Source of the DNA: an uncultured Pelagibacteraceae bacterium | GTDB lineage: Bacteria > Pseudomonadota > Alphaproteobacteria > Pelagibacterales > Pelagibacteraceae | NCBI GenBank assembly: GCA_902570695.1 | Contig: CACFZE010000006.1 | Coordinates: forward strand, 21,446 to 85,445 | DNA: 64,000 nt | Direction: 5' to 3' | Part shown: positions 16,899 through 25,940 of the stretch, in pieces | Numbering within the stretch: the stretch's first letter is position 1 | Layout of the letters: each line of letters begins with the position of its first letter | The notes under the pieces: generated by a model | Databases searched by the model: none | What the model was told of the DNA's origin: nothing | Seen by the model: only the letters and a program-made list of their open reading frames with translations | Position numbers and translations under genes: made by a program

Positions 16899-17855
16899 TT
16901 ATTTCTTAATTAAATTTAATTCAGTACTTAATTTGAAATAAGCTTCATGCTCTTCTGCAAGCATTTTATCTAATTTAGATGTATGAGTAGCAATAGGTGC
17001 TAAATTGTTTTTAGCTACATAATCTTGAAACGTTTGAGTTTTTGCAACTTTTTTCATTAAATTACTATAAAACTTTGCTTGCGCGTTTGAATTTTCATTA
17101 GAAAACCATAAACCTCTATATTGAGCTAGTATTGTTCCTTTATAGCCAGCTTTTTTAAAGGTTGGTACTTCAGGCATTGAAGGTAATTTCACAGATGAAG
17201 CTAAAATTCTCATTTTTCCAGCTTTGACAAATTTGAATACCTGGCCTGGATTTTCTAAAATAAAATCAATGTGACCGCCAAGCAGCTGTAAAACACCTTC
17301 ATCATCAAAAGGTGTGTAAGTAATATCAACACCTTTTTCGTCAGCAATCATTTTACCAACTAATGAAGCTACTTGTCCAAAATCTCCACCACCCTGAACA
17401 ACTTTTCCAGGATTTGCTTTAGCTTTCTTTATTATATCATCTAATGATTTATATTCTGAATCCGCATTAACTGTTAGCAACAAAGGCGAAACAACCATAG
17501 CTGCAATACCTTTTGCATTTTGGTACCCTACTTCTTGACCAGTCAATATTACGTTGTTTATTTGTGATGGTGTTAAGACTTGCATAACATGTGGATCTTT
17601 GTTTTTGTTTAAAACATAGTTTCTTGCCTTACCACCTCTTGCGCCTCTAATAATTGTTAGTTTAACACCATTTGGTAATAGTTTTTCTTCCTCTATTACT
17701 TTTATAACAGCTCGTGCAAATGCCACTGTCGAAGATGTTTCTTTGGCATGAGCTACGATCTCTACTTCTTTACTTGGTGTCCATGCACTTGCAAATTGAG
17801 TGAAACTAATCAAAAATGCAGATACTAAGACAACCAATTTAGATAATTTCTTCAT
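16899..17855 (-). CDS. TctC-family periplasmic substrate-binding protein of TTT transporter (copy 2)
   Basis: A 318-residue exported binding protein. A signal peptide ending near FASA-WTPS (about residue 24) is clear. The mature part shows the TctC fold: IIRGARGGKARNYVL, then the VVQGGGDFGQVASLVGKM region and THIDFILENPGQVFKFVKAGKMRILA-type signature (positions about 200-225). It is preceded by a strong AGGAGGG ribosome binding site and followed by a stable hairpin, the pattern of a highly expressed periplasmic binding protein. Ligand unknown; organic di- or tricarboxylates and sulfonates are usual for the family. Confidence 0.92.
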   Translation of the reverse strand: MKKLSKLVVLVSAFLISFTQFASAWTPSKEVEIVAHAKETSSTVAFARAVIKVIEEEKLLPNGVKLTIIRGARGGKARNYVLNKNKDPHVMQVLTPSQINNVILTGQEVGYQNAKGIAAMVVSPLLLTVNADSEYKSLDDIIKKAKANPGKVVQGGGDFGQVASLVGKMIADEKGVDITYTPFDDEGVLQLLGGHIDFILENPGQVFKFVKAGKMRILASSVKLPSMPEVPTFKKAGYKGTILAQYRGLWFSNENSNAQAKFYSNLMKKVAKTQTFQDYVAKNNLAPIATHTSKLDKMLAEEHEAYFKLSTELNLIKK

Positions 17856-17930
17856 ATTAATTTCCCTCCTAAAGCTAAATGCTACACTAAATGCCCAATA
17901 ATTACAAATTTTTGGAATATGATAAACTTA

Positions 17931-18746
17931 TTAGTTTATTTTACTTTCTAGGTATTCGTTAGAACTTATCGATATTACTCTAGATTTTTCTGTAATATTT
18001 TCAAAACTGTATTTTTGATTTTTTTCAACCTTTACGATTGATCCTTTGTCAGCGGTGTGAGTTTTATCTCCTACTTCAAATTTACATTCACCATCCAAAA
18101 TATAAAAAAAATTTTCATGATCAGATTTATCTTTCTTTTCATTATACTTTTTAGAAATTTCGTAAAATTTAAAATTCATTCTTTCACCATTTACTGAAGT
18201 TATTTGATTACCAGCGCTATAACTTTGATCCAAATTGTCTAAAATTTTATAATAACAATTTGGAACACCTTCAATAATAATTGATTTATTATCTTTAGAA
18301 CTGTCGCTTTTTGCTCCTTGATTTTTTCTATCTTTAATCTCGCCTTTTTCAAATTTTTTATTTGCCTCCTCAACAGTCATTGCTTTATCTGGTAACTCTT
18401 CATCTGCTGAAATTCCAACTACAGTCCAGGTACAATCTTTTATATATAGATATGCACAAGGCCCATCTTCTGTTGCTTTCATTGAGTGTCTTACATTTGG
18501 TGGTATTAATATAAACGTGCCTGGATCTACAATTTTTCTTTCTTTGCCAACAACTGCATTAATTCTACCTTTTAGTGCAAAAATTAACAATTCATTAGGA
18601 TGATAGTGAAGTTCAGATCCAGTTCCTGCCTCTTTTTGATTTAGACAGTAGTAGACATATTTTCCCTCAATAATTGGTGAAGTACCTGAAGATAAATGCG
18701 GTGTAAGTTTAACAGATTTTAAATTTTCAAATTTATAAATACTCAT
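17931..18746 (-). CDS. Bicupin protein between two TTT transporter units
   Basis: A 271-residue protein with two cupin domains. The N-terminal domain has the full metal-binding pattern (ELHYHPNELLIFALKG at about 40-55, then IPPNVRHSM near 79-87). The C-terminal domain (about 165-265) keeps the barrel shape with FYILDGECKFEVGDKTH but has lost the histidine pattern (DHENFFYILDG), so probably only one metal site is active. It starts two bases before the end of the upstream tctA-type gene and is therefore cotranscribed with TTT copy 1. It may be an isomerase or dioxygenase for the transported compound, or a sensor. Confidence 0.8.
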   Translation of the reverse strand: MSIYKFENLKSVKLTPHLSSGTSPIIEGKYVYYCLNQKEAGTGSELHYHPNELLIFALKGRINAVVGKERKIVDPGTFILIPPNVRHSMKATEDGPCAYLYIKDCTWTVVGISADEELPDKAMTVEEANKKFEKGEIKDRKNQGAKSDSSKDNKSIIIEGVPNCYYKILDNLDQSYSAGNQITSVNGERMNFKFYEISKKYNEKKDKSDHENFFYILDGECKFEVGDKTHTADKGSIVKVEKNQKYSFENITEKSRVISISSNEYLESKIN

Positions 18747-18747
18747 T

Positions 18748-20226
18748 TTAACGTTTGGATTTTATACCATAAATAATTGTAAGAACAGCTAAAAATAAAA
18801 TAGTTAAAGTTATAGGTCTATATAATACGTTGGTAAGATCACCATTGTGTATTGTTAAAGCTCTATTCAAATTTTGTTCAATGATTGGTCCCATAACAAA
18901 ACCTAAAACAATTGGTATTGCTGGTATATTTACTTTTAGAAAAATATAACCAATGAAACCTAAAATTAACGACATAATTACATGCGCACCATAATTGCTG
19001 TATGAATATGTTCCTATAATAATTAAAATCATAACAAAACATCCTAATTTTTTTTTAGATATGCTTGTTACTTTTGAAAAAAGATTAGTTGCAAAAAAAC
19101 CAACTGAAAATAAGAAAATATTTGTGACTATTAACCCTCCAAATATTAATGAAATTAAATTTTTCTCATCTACAAATAAAAATGGACCTGGCACCACTCC
19201 TTTACTTATCATTAATCCAATTAATATTGCTGCCGCACCTGATCCAGGTATCCCTAGGGCAAGAGTAGGAATAAGAGTTCCAGCTACAACTGAATTGTTA
19301 GCTGTTTCTGGTGCCGCTATACCTTCGTCTACTCCAGTTCCAAATTTTTCTCCAATTTTTGACCATTTTTTTTCTTGTGTATAAGCAATCATGGACCCTA
19401 TAGCTGCACCAGCTCCAGGAATTGCTCCAATTAATGTACCAAGTAAACTACACCTTAACCAAGTAGGTAATAATCTTTTTATAAATGAAAATTTGAAACC
19501 TTCGTCTTTACTTTTAAAAAAATTATCTTTTTTCTTTGCAATTTCATTTTTAGAATCTATCAATAGTTTAAAGGCCTCAGGACACGCCAATAATCCAATA
19601 ACAATAACAACCAACGGTATTCCATCCATCAAATATGCCTGATTAAAAACAAATCGCATTCCACCAAAACCAGAGGTTCCAACTGTTGCTAATAATAAAC
19701 CTATACCAGTGGCAAAAAACCCTTTGGCTATATTTTTTCCAAAAAAAGTTCCTATGATTGAAAGACCAAAAATCCCTAGCGCAAACATTTCCCCTGGACC
19801 AAATTTCAAACCGAAATATGCTAATGTTGTTCCAGATACTATAAATATTAAAGTACTTGTTAAACCACCAAATACTCCAGAAACTAAAGAGACTTGTAAT
19901 GCTCTTTTAGGTTGTCCTTTTTGGGCCATTGTATAACCGTCAAGTATTGAAATTGCATTTGCAGGAGTTCCAGGAGTTTTAATTAGAATTGCTGGAATTG
20001 AACCGCCATACTCAGCAGCAGAATAGACTGCTAATAAAAATATCAAAGAGTCGCTTGTAGACATTACAAAAGTTAATGGAAATAATATTGCTAAAGATTG
20101 AGCGCTACCAAATCCTGGCAATGCACCTAAAACTATACCTAAAAATACACCAGAAATTATAATTATAATTGTAGTTAATGTGAAAACATTAAAAATAAAA
20201 TTCGGCAAATTTATTAGAAGTTCCAT
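18748..20226 (-). CDS. TctA-family large permease of TTT transporter (copy 1)
   Basis: A 492-residue large TTT membrane subunit with about 12 hydrophobic spans. The repeated motif is seen as GALPGFGSAQSLAILFPL near residue 35 and GAIPGAGAAIGSMIAYTQ near 268, with APETANNSVVAGTLIPTLALG around 302. It is clearly divergent from the second copy in this window, so the pair is not a recent duplication and the two systems probably differ in substrate. Its stop is followed immediately by the bicupin gene on the same strand. Confidence 0.93.
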   Translation of the reverse strand: MELLINLPNFIFNVFTLTTIIIIISGVFLGIVLGALPGFGSAQSLAILFPLTFVMSTSDSLIFLLAVYSAAEYGGSIPAILIKTPGTPANAISILDGYTMAQKGQPKRALQVSLVSGVFGGLTSTLIFIVSGTTLAYFGLKFGPGEMFALGIFGLSIIGTFFGKNIAKGFFATGIGLLLATVGTSGFGGMRFVFNQAYLMDGIPLVVIVIGLLACPEAFKLLIDSKNEIAKKKDNFFKSKDEGFKFSFIKRLLPTWLRCSLLGTLIGAIPGAGAAIGSMIAYTQEKKWSKIGEKFGTGVDEGIAAPETANNSVVAGTLIPTLALGIPGSGAAAILIGLMISKGVVPGPFLFVDEKNLISLIFGGLIVTNIFLFSVGFFATNLFSKVTSISKKKLGCFVMILIIIGTYSYSNYGAHVIMSLILGFIGYIFLKVNIPAIPIVLGFVMGPIIEQNLNRALTIHNGDLTNVLYRPITLTILFLAVLTIIYGIKSKR

Positions 20227-20736
20227 TTAAAATAATAAGAAGGGTAAAAATTTTAACGAAAATGGAATTTTTAGAAAAATTATAAATACTAACCAAAATA
20301 GAATTACTGAAACAAATGAAATTATAATTGAATAAATTATAGATTTTTTAATATTCATATCCATCCTATTCACCAATAATGTAAACAAAAATAAAAATGT
20401 AAGTATTTCAAATCCTATTAAATCAATAGAAAATACGTAGATTATTGATAAAGCAAATATGAAAATTATATCTTTGTAAAATATATAAACATTTTGTTCA
20501 TTATTACTTTCATTTGAATTGATTAATTTAAAATTTTTAAATGTCTGTTGTATAAATAATATAAATGTCCAAATTCCTGTGAATATCAAAATAATTCTTG
20601 GAAAAAATGCATCACCAGGGTAACCAGGTAATATAGATTTTGACATATTATATGTCTCAAAAAAAAGAAAAATTAAAAATAAAAAAAATAATATTGTTAT
20701 AAAAAGGACAATATTTCTGTTTTTAAAATTAATCAC
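20227..20736 (-). CDS. TctB-family small permease of TTT transporter (copy 1)
   Basis: A 169-residue membrane protein with about four hydrophobic spans, in the place of the small TTT subunit between tctC- and tctA-type genes. It begins with GTG (coding MINFKN) at 20736. The PGYPGDAFFPRIILIFTG stretch near residue 36 resembles the conserved proline/glycine segment of TctB proteins. Directly abuts the large subunit gene. Confidence 0.85.
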   Translation of the reverse strand: MINFKNRNIVLFITILFFLFLIFLFFETYNMSKSILPGYPGDAFFPRIILIFTGIWTFILFIQQTFKNFKLINSNESNNEQNVYIFYKDIIFIFALSIIYVFSIDLIGFEILTFLFLFTLLVNRMDMNIKKSIIYSIIISFVSVILFWLVFIIFLKIPFSLKFLPFLLF

Positions 20737-20746
20737 TAGCTTAAAT

Positions 20747-20774
20747 TACCAGAGCTAGAAAACTAGCTCTGGTA
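20747..20774 (-). terminator. Strong hairpin between binding-protein gene and small permease gene (TTT copy 1)
   Basis: A 12-bp perfect stem (20747-20758 with 20763-20774) with a 4-base loop lies 8 bases after the tctC-type stop and 10 bases before the tctB-type GTG start, read on the minus strand. This is the most stable of the hairpins that follow binding-protein genes in this window. Only a short A+T stretch follows, so it is likely a partial terminator or mRNA 3'-end protector. Confidence 0.7.
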
Positions 20775-20782
20775 TTTTTAAT

Positions 20783-21763
20783 TTAGATTATACCGTTGTC
20801 CTTCATGAAGACTTTAGCATCTTTTAAACTTTGTTTAAAATTAGATGTAATTGCGCTTCTATCATCTTCAAACATCGGTATTACATGTGGTTGTTTTTTA
20901 ATGTATTTTTGATACGCCTCAGAATCTATTACTGCTTTTGCTGCTTTTGCAATTGCATCCATAACTTCATCTGAAGTTCCTTTTTTAACCATGAACCCTT
21001 GGAACTGGTGTGGTATAGTGTATTTTGCTCCCAATTCACCAATTGTTGGAACGTCTTTCCATAAAGGGTGGTCAAGTCTTGTTTCATTTAATAAAGCAAG
21101 AGGGCAAGCAACACCTGATGTGATATGTTTGTTCCATTTTCCTGGTTGAGCAAAGCCAACTCTTAGGTGTCCACCTGCAATATCTTTAACAACTCCCCCA
21201 GTACCTTTATAAGGTACAAACCTCATTTTAATACCTTGGTCGTTATTGATTAAGATATGTTGTCTATGGTGAAGAGATCCTGGTTTATTACTTCCCATTG
21301 ATAATTTTCCTGGGCTTGCTTTTTCAATTTTAATAAGATCTGCCCATGTTTTAATTTCAGGGTCATCACATCTTACTGCAATTGCATAAAGGTGTCTCTC
21401 AACCTTCGCTACCATTGAAAAATCATCAAATGTTTTAGTAAAGTGTGGAAGGTTAAAATATCCAGAGTGACTTCCATTTATGTGAAGAATTGTATGTCCA
21501 TCTGCTTTTTTAGAGTCAGTGTAAACAACACCTTCATGGTTTGCACCACCTGGTTTATACAATACGGTAATTGGTACCCCTAATCTTCCTTTTTGTGACA
21601 TTTCATTAGCCATCATTTCACACCATGCAGCCGCACCTGATCCAGCTTTAGTTGAACAAATCAGCTCAATTGGTTTTGTTGGATAAGAGTTTGCAACTGA
21701 TCCAAATGAAAATAAACTAACTAAAATAGACAGAAAAAAGAATTTCGAAATTATATTTTTCAT
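20783..21763 (-). CDS. TctC-family periplasmic substrate-binding protein of TTT transporter (copy 1)
   Basis: A 326-residue exported binding protein with a signal peptide ending around VANS-YPTKP (residue 26). The mature protein begins with the family's PTKPIELIC start and has the VPYKGTGGVVKDIAGGHLRVGF ligand-pocket region near residues 195-216, and the DVPTIGELG stretch near 240. Mature Cys residues at about 35 and 48 could form a disulfide. A strong AAGGAG ribosome binding site lies before the ATG. First gene of the minus-strand operon tctC-tctB-tctA-bicupin-tctC-tctB-tctA. Ligand unknown. Confidence 0.93.
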   Translation of the reverse strand: MKNIISKFFFLSILVSLFSFGSVANSYPTKPIELICSTKAGSGAAAWCEMMANEMSQKGRLGVPITVLYKPGGANHEGVVYTDSKKADGHTILHINGSHSGYFNLPHFTKTFDDFSMVAKVERHLYAIAVRCDDPEIKTWADLIKIEKASPGKLSMGSNKPGSLHHRQHILINNDQGIKMRFVPYKGTGGVVKDIAGGHLRVGFAQPGKWNKHITSGVACPLALLNETRLDHPLWKDVPTIGELGAKYTIPHQFQGFMVKKGTSDEVMDAIAKAAKAVIDSEAYQKYIKKQPHVIPMFEDDRSAITSNFKQSLKDAKVFMKDNGII

Positions 21764-21811
21764 ATTTCTCTCCTTAAGTTATTTCATTATAAAATGTTAT
21801 ATTTATGCAAT

Positions 21812-21845
21812 AAGTTAACAAAAAAATTATAACAAGTTAACAAAA
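21812..21845. promoter_or_regulatory. Tandem 12-bp direct repeat, candidate operator
   Basis: The 12-mer AAGTTAACAAAA occurs at 21812-21823 and again at 21834-21845, with start-to-start spacing of 22 bp, about two helical turns. Each copy contains the palindrome GTTAAC. The pair lies in the 172-bp gap between the divergent TTT binding-protein gene and the amidohydrolase gene, where a shared regulator would bind. No regulator gene is seen nearby. Confidence 0.4.
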
Positions 21846-21935
21846 TAATATTAATTAAATTTTTGATTATTTAAGTTGAATTAATTTAGGAAAAAATATA
21901 CTGTAATATTAGGCTATTCAGTAAATCTTAATAAA

Positions 21936-23261
21936 ATGTCAAAATATAAAGTAATTAAAGTTGGAAAGATTATAGATGGAAACGGATCAACTCCAATCGA
22001 TAATGGAGTAATTGTTATTGAGGATAATAAATTATTAAAAGTAGGTACAGAAAAAGATATAAAAATTGATCAATATAAAAATCATGAATTAATTGACTTA
22101 GGTTCTGAAGTAAGCGCAATGCCAGGTATGATGGACTGTCATATTCATTTATGCATGTACAACAATTTAACTTTTAAAAATTATAGAGTTGCACAGTGGG
22201 AGATAACACCTGAATTGCAACAAATGTATATGTTATTTCATGCACAGCTTTGCCTTGATAGAGGTATGACTACTCTAAGAGATCTGGGACTTATGTCAAA
22301 CAGAGGACTACTTACAGCTCAGTCTACAGCAGTTAAAACTTCAATAGAAAATAACATTCTCTCAGGACCAAGATTAATTACAGGTGCTTTTACAGTTGGA
22401 ACTGGATCGCATTTAGACCTAATCAACCCAAGAGGATCATTAAGAAATCCTAAAGCAACAGCCGATGGGCCAGATGAAATGAGAAAATTAGCAAGATTGA
22501 ATCTTTTAGAGGGAGCAGATTGGTTAAAAACATGTGCATCTGGTGGTGGAGGAACAGACAAAGAAGAGCCAACAGTAAGAAATCACACTCAAGAAGAATT
22601 AGATACAGTTTGTGATGAAGCACATGCACTTCATGCTTATTGCTCAATTCATTGTTTTACACCTGACGCACATAGAATGGCTTTAAAGGCTGGAGCTGAT
22701 ACGATTGAACATATGGTATTTCATGACCAAGATTCTTTAGAAAAATTAGTAGAGTCTCAAGTGCCAGTCACACCGACATTATCTCATAGAACAGACCATG
22801 CAATTGAAATAAGAAGAGAAATTGGAACTCCATCATTTACACTGGAAAAAATGAAAAGAATACAGCCAGATTGCTTTAAAACTTTTCAAGCATTTTATAA
22901 AGCTGGAGTAAAGATTGCAATGGGAACTGATATGGGATTTGAACCTGATATTGGTTCAAACGCCGATGAATTAAAAATTTATGTAGATCTAGGAATGAAA
23001 CCTATGGATGCAATAATGACGATTACAAAAAATGCTGCAGAAGCTCTTCACATCGATAATGAATTAGGCACTCTAGACGAAGGAAAATTAGCAGATGTAG
23101 TTTTAGTCAAAGGCAATCCTGCAGAAAATGTTGAAGTGCTAGGAAAAAGAGAAAATATTCTTATGGTTCTTAAAGAAGGTAAAATTTGTGTTGATAGAAC
23201 AAACGGAAAAGACGTTAAACCATTCCCAACTGATTACAGGGAATGGAAAATGATGGATTAA
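21936..23261 (+). CDS. Metal-dependent amidohydrolase (imidazolonepropionase-like)
   Basis: A 441-residue amidohydrolase superfamily protein, subtype related to imidazolonepropionase and prolidase-like enzymes. Metal ligands appear as DCHIHL (about residue 67), a likely bridging Lys in WLKTCASGGGG (near 198), H in IHCFTPDAH (about 236), H in IEHMVFHD (about 255) and Asp in MGTDMGFEPD (about 330). It would hydrolyse a cyclic or linear amide or peptide bond in the cytoplasm. It diverges from the TTT operon and is followed four bases later by a CobW-type GTPase, which fits delivery of zinc or another metal to the hydrolase. Confidence 0.88.
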   Translation: MSKYKVIKVGKIIDGNGSTPIDNGVIVIEDNKLLKVGTEKDIKIDQYKNHELIDLGSEVSAMPGMMDCHIHLCMYNNLTFKNYRVAQWEITPELQQMYMLFHAQLCLDRGMTTLRDLGLMSNRGLLTAQSTAVKTSIENNILSGPRLITGAFTVGTGSHLDLINPRGSLRNPKATADGPDEMRKLARLNLLEGADWLKTCASGGGGTDKEEPTVRNHTQEELDTVCDEAHALHAYCSIHCFTPDAHRMALKAGADTIEHMVFHDQDSLEKLVESQVPVTPTLSHRTDHAIEIRREIGTPSFTLEKMKRIQPDCFKTFQAFYKAGVKIAMGTDMGFEPDIGSNADELKIYVDLGMKPMDAIMTITKNAAEALHIDNELGTLDEGKLADVVLVKGNPAENVEVLGKRENILMVLKEGKICVDRTNGKDVKPFPTDYREWKMMD

Positions 23262-23265
23262 GTAA

Positions 23266-24348
23266 TTGCCTAAAAAAATTCCAGCTACAATTCTCACAGG
23301 TTTCTTGGGTAGTGGGAAAACCACAATACTAAACTCTATAATTAATAATAAACTTTTTAAAAATACTCTCGTTATAGTAAATGAATTCGGAAAAATAAGT
23401 ATTGACCACCATTTAATTAAAAAAAAAAGTAATGATAAAATTGTCCTAAATAATGGATGTTTATGTTGCTCTTTTTCAGGAGATTTAGTTAAAACTCTTG
23501 ATGATACTTTAAAACTAAAACAAAAATTTGATAACATAATAATTGAAACAAGTGGATTAGCTGATCCTGTACCAATAATTCAAACATTAGTATCCGATCA
23601 AATAATTTCTGAAAAAATAAAGTTTAATTTACTAGTGACTGTTGTGGATGCAGTAAATTTTCAAAATAACTATAAAAATCATTTAGAAAATTTTAAACAA
23701 ATTTCAGCAGCAGATATTTTAATTATTTCAAAGTCCGATTTAAGTTCTGAAACCAAATTAAAAGAAATTAAAGTAAATTTAAATAAAATTAATCCACATT
23801 CAGATGTTTATGATAAAAATAGTCTTTCAATTCAGTCTTTAATTAAATTATTCAAAAAAATTAATTTAAAAAAAATAACTATAGATAAACTAATTAATAA
23901 AACTAAAAATAATATTAATTATCTTCATGATCATCACTCTGAAAAATTAAATAAAATAAATTCAATATCTATTAATTATAAAAATAAAATAACAAAAGAA
24001 GGTCTGAAACTGTGGCTTAATGCTTTAGCAAGATTTAAGAGCAATAATCTATTAAGAATGAAAGGAATTATAAAAGTAGGTAGAAAAGTAATTCTAATTA
24101 ATTCAGTTCAGAAAGTATTTCATGAACCTGTCTACCTAAATAAATGGCCATTTAAGGATAAAATATCAAAAATAATATTTATTACTAAAAATATCGAAAA
24201 AAAAGAAATTAAAAAAACGTTATCAGTTTTAAGTTTTAAACAAGCAAAGAAAAGAAAAAAATCAAATCTAAATTTTTCTAAAAAAGATTATGCTAATTTT
24301 ATTAAGTCCATGAATAGTTTTGATGCCTTAAAAGCGCTCGATACATAA
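23266..24348 (+). CDS. CobW/COG0523-family GTPase, putative metal chaperone
   Basis: A 360-residue P-loop GTPase of the CobW/YjiA/ZNG family. Walker A is GFLGSGKTT at about residues 12-20; the CxCC metal-binding motif is in NNGCLCCSFSGDL near 65; the NKxD-type guanine motif is SKSDLS near 161; a histidine cluster LHDHHSEK at about 226 may also bind metal. The start is TTG, four bases after the amidohydrolase stop, indicating coupled translation. The likely role is inserting Zn(II) or another metal into a client, with the adjacent metal-dependent amidohydrolase the obvious candidate. Confidence 0.88.
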   Translation: MPKKIPATILTGFLGSGKTTILNSIINNKLFKNTLVIVNEFGKISIDHHLIKKKSNDKIVLNNGCLCCSFSGDLVKTLDDTLKLKQKFDNIIIETSGLADPVPIIQTLVSDQIISEKIKFNLLVTVVDAVNFQNNYKNHLENFKQISAADILIISKSDLSSETKLKEIKVNLNKINPHSDVYDKNSLSIQSLIKLFKKINLKKITIDKLINKTKNNINYLHDHHSEKLNKINSISINYKNKITKEGLKLWLNALARFKSNNLLRMKGIIKVGRKVILINSVQKVFHEPVYLNKWPFKDKISKIIFITKNIEKKEIKKTLSVLSFKQAKKRKKSNLNFSKKDYANFIKSMNSFDALKALDT

Positions 24349-24349
24349 T

Positions 24350-25177
24350 TCAAGAAAAATTTAAACTTTCATAAATTGATCTTACTGAGATTATTAATAA
24401 AATAATTCCGAATGTTTTATTAAGATACTCTTTCTTAATTTTATAAACTAATTTTGCTCCTATAGATGCCATAACAGTAGTTACTGGAACAAATACAAAA
24501 AAGCCTATCAAATTCACAAATCCTATACTATGTGGCTCATCAATTTCAGCAATATACTTTCCTCCTATCATCATTGAAATTAGTCCAAGAAACGAAATAA
24601 TTATTCCTAAATGTGCCGTAGTACCAATGGCTACTTTTATAGAATAATTATAAATTTTCATTATTGGAACCATTACAGATGCACCACCTATGCCAATTGG
24701 TATAGAAATAAATCCAGTTATAAATCCATACAAAAATTTTAATATTCTAGGTATTTCTTTTTTTTTATTTTTACCTTCTTTCTGAAATAAAAAAATCATA
24801 CTTGAAACAAATGCAAAAAAAGAAAAAATAATTAAAAGTTTTTGAGTATTAATATTACTCGTAAATATTGCTCCAAAAATAATACCTATTGCTAAAAAAA
24901 TTCCTGAATATTTAAGTAAATTTAAATCAACATTTCCTAATTTATAATGAGTGTATGATGAAATTAGCGAAGTTGGAAATATAATAGCTAAAGAAGTTCC
25001 AACTGCTAGATGCATTAAAGCATCGGGACTGTAACCTAAAATTTTAAAAGCATAAAAAAGCGCTGGCACAATTATCATCCCACCACCTGCACCCAACAGT
25101 CCCGCTAGAAATCCAGATAAGCAACCAAAAATTATTAGGGTAAGAATTAAATTTATATTTTGTGAAATTATATCCAT
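24350..25177 (-). CDS. TSUP (TauE/SafE) family membrane protein, second copy
   Basis: A 275-residue polytopic protein of the TauE/SafE family. The two family repeats are seen in LLGAGGGMIIVPALFYAF (near residue 29) and ISIPIGIGGASVMVPIM (near 158). Shorter than the TSUP protein beside sauS because it lacks the long central and C-terminal extensions. It stands alone on the minus strand and converges with the CobW gene. Substrate unknown; sulfite, thiosulfate or organosulfonates are usual suggestions. Confidence 0.88.
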   Translation of the reverse strand: MDIISQNINLILTLIIFGCLSGFLAGLLGAGGGMIIVPALFYAFKILGYSPDALMHLAVGTSLAIIFPTSLISSYTHYKLGNVDLNLLKYSGIFLAIGIIFGAIFTSNINTQKLLIIFSFFAFVSSMIFLFQKEGKNKKKEIPRILKFLYGFITGFISIPIGIGGASVMVPIMKIYNYSIKVAIGTTAHLGIIISFLGLISMMIGGKYIAEIDEPHSIGFVNLIGFFVFVPVTTVMASIGAKLVYKIKKEYLNKTFGIILLIISVRSIYESLNFS

Positions 25178-25229
25178 GTATTTATTTTTTTAATTTTAAA
25201 TATCTATCATATGATGTTATAGATTATAT

Positions 25230-25940
25230 ATGAAAACAGTACTTATAACAGGTGCTAATCGAGGTATAGGTCTTGCAACAGCTAAATTACTTAAAAAAAG
25301 AAAATACAAAGTAATAGGAATCGCTAGAAAAAAAATTAGAAATTTTCCAGGAAAGTTTTTTGAATGTGACTTAACTAATCAAAAATCAATTAAAAAATTA
25401 ATTAAACAAATTAAAAATTATAATATTGATTGTTTAGTAAACAATGCTGGAACATCTTTTGGTCAATCAATAGATGATTTAGACCTAGACACTTTCGATA
25501 AATCAATTAATTTAAATTTAAGGCCTGCAGTACAATTATCCTTGGAACTCGTCAAAAATATGAAAAAAAAAAAGTTTGGGAGAATTGTAAGTATCTCAAG
25601 TAGAGCAGCTCTTGGAAGAGAGTTAAGAACGAGTTACTCTGTTGCAAAATCTGGACTATATGGTTTTACCCGCACCTGGGCCCTCGAATTGGCTAAATTC
25701 AATATTACTGTAAATTTAGTTTCACCTGGTCCAATAATGACAGAACTACATAAAAGAAATAACAGTCAAAATAAATCTTATCAAAAAAAATATCTTAACC
25801 AAAATCCTATGAGAAGATATGGTGATCCTAGTGAGGTTGCCGCAGCTATTTGTTTTTTTATATCTGATGAAGCTTCATTTATTACAGGTCAATCTTTATA
25901 CGTTTGCGGTGGGATGAGTGTTGGTCATGCACCGATTTAA
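25230..25940 (+). CDS. Short-chain dehydrogenase/reductase (SDR)
   Basis: A 236-residue classical SDR. The NAD(P) motif is GANRGIGLATA near residues 7-17, NNAGTSFG near 75, catalytic Ser in SISSRAALG near 125 and the YxxxK pair in TSYSVAKSG near 138. C-terminal ITGQSLYVCGGMSVG is typical. Such enzymes oxidise or reduce alcohols and ketones; some act on sulfonated alcohols such as isethionate or 2,3-dihydroxypropanesulfonate, which would fit the region, but there is no direct evidence. It converges with the third TSUP gene, overlapping by four bases. Confidence 0.88.
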   Translation: MKTVLITGANRGIGLATAKLLKKRKYKVIGIARKKIRNFPGKFFECDLTNQKSIKKLIKQIKNYNIDCLVNNAGTSFGQSIDDLDLDTFDKSINLNLRPAVQLSLELVKNMKKKKFGRIVSISSRAALGRELRTSYSVAKSGLYGFTRTWALELAKFNITVNLVSPGPIMTELHKRNNSQNKSYQKKYLNQNPMRRYGDPSEVAAAICFFISDEASFITGQSLYVCGGMSVGHAPI

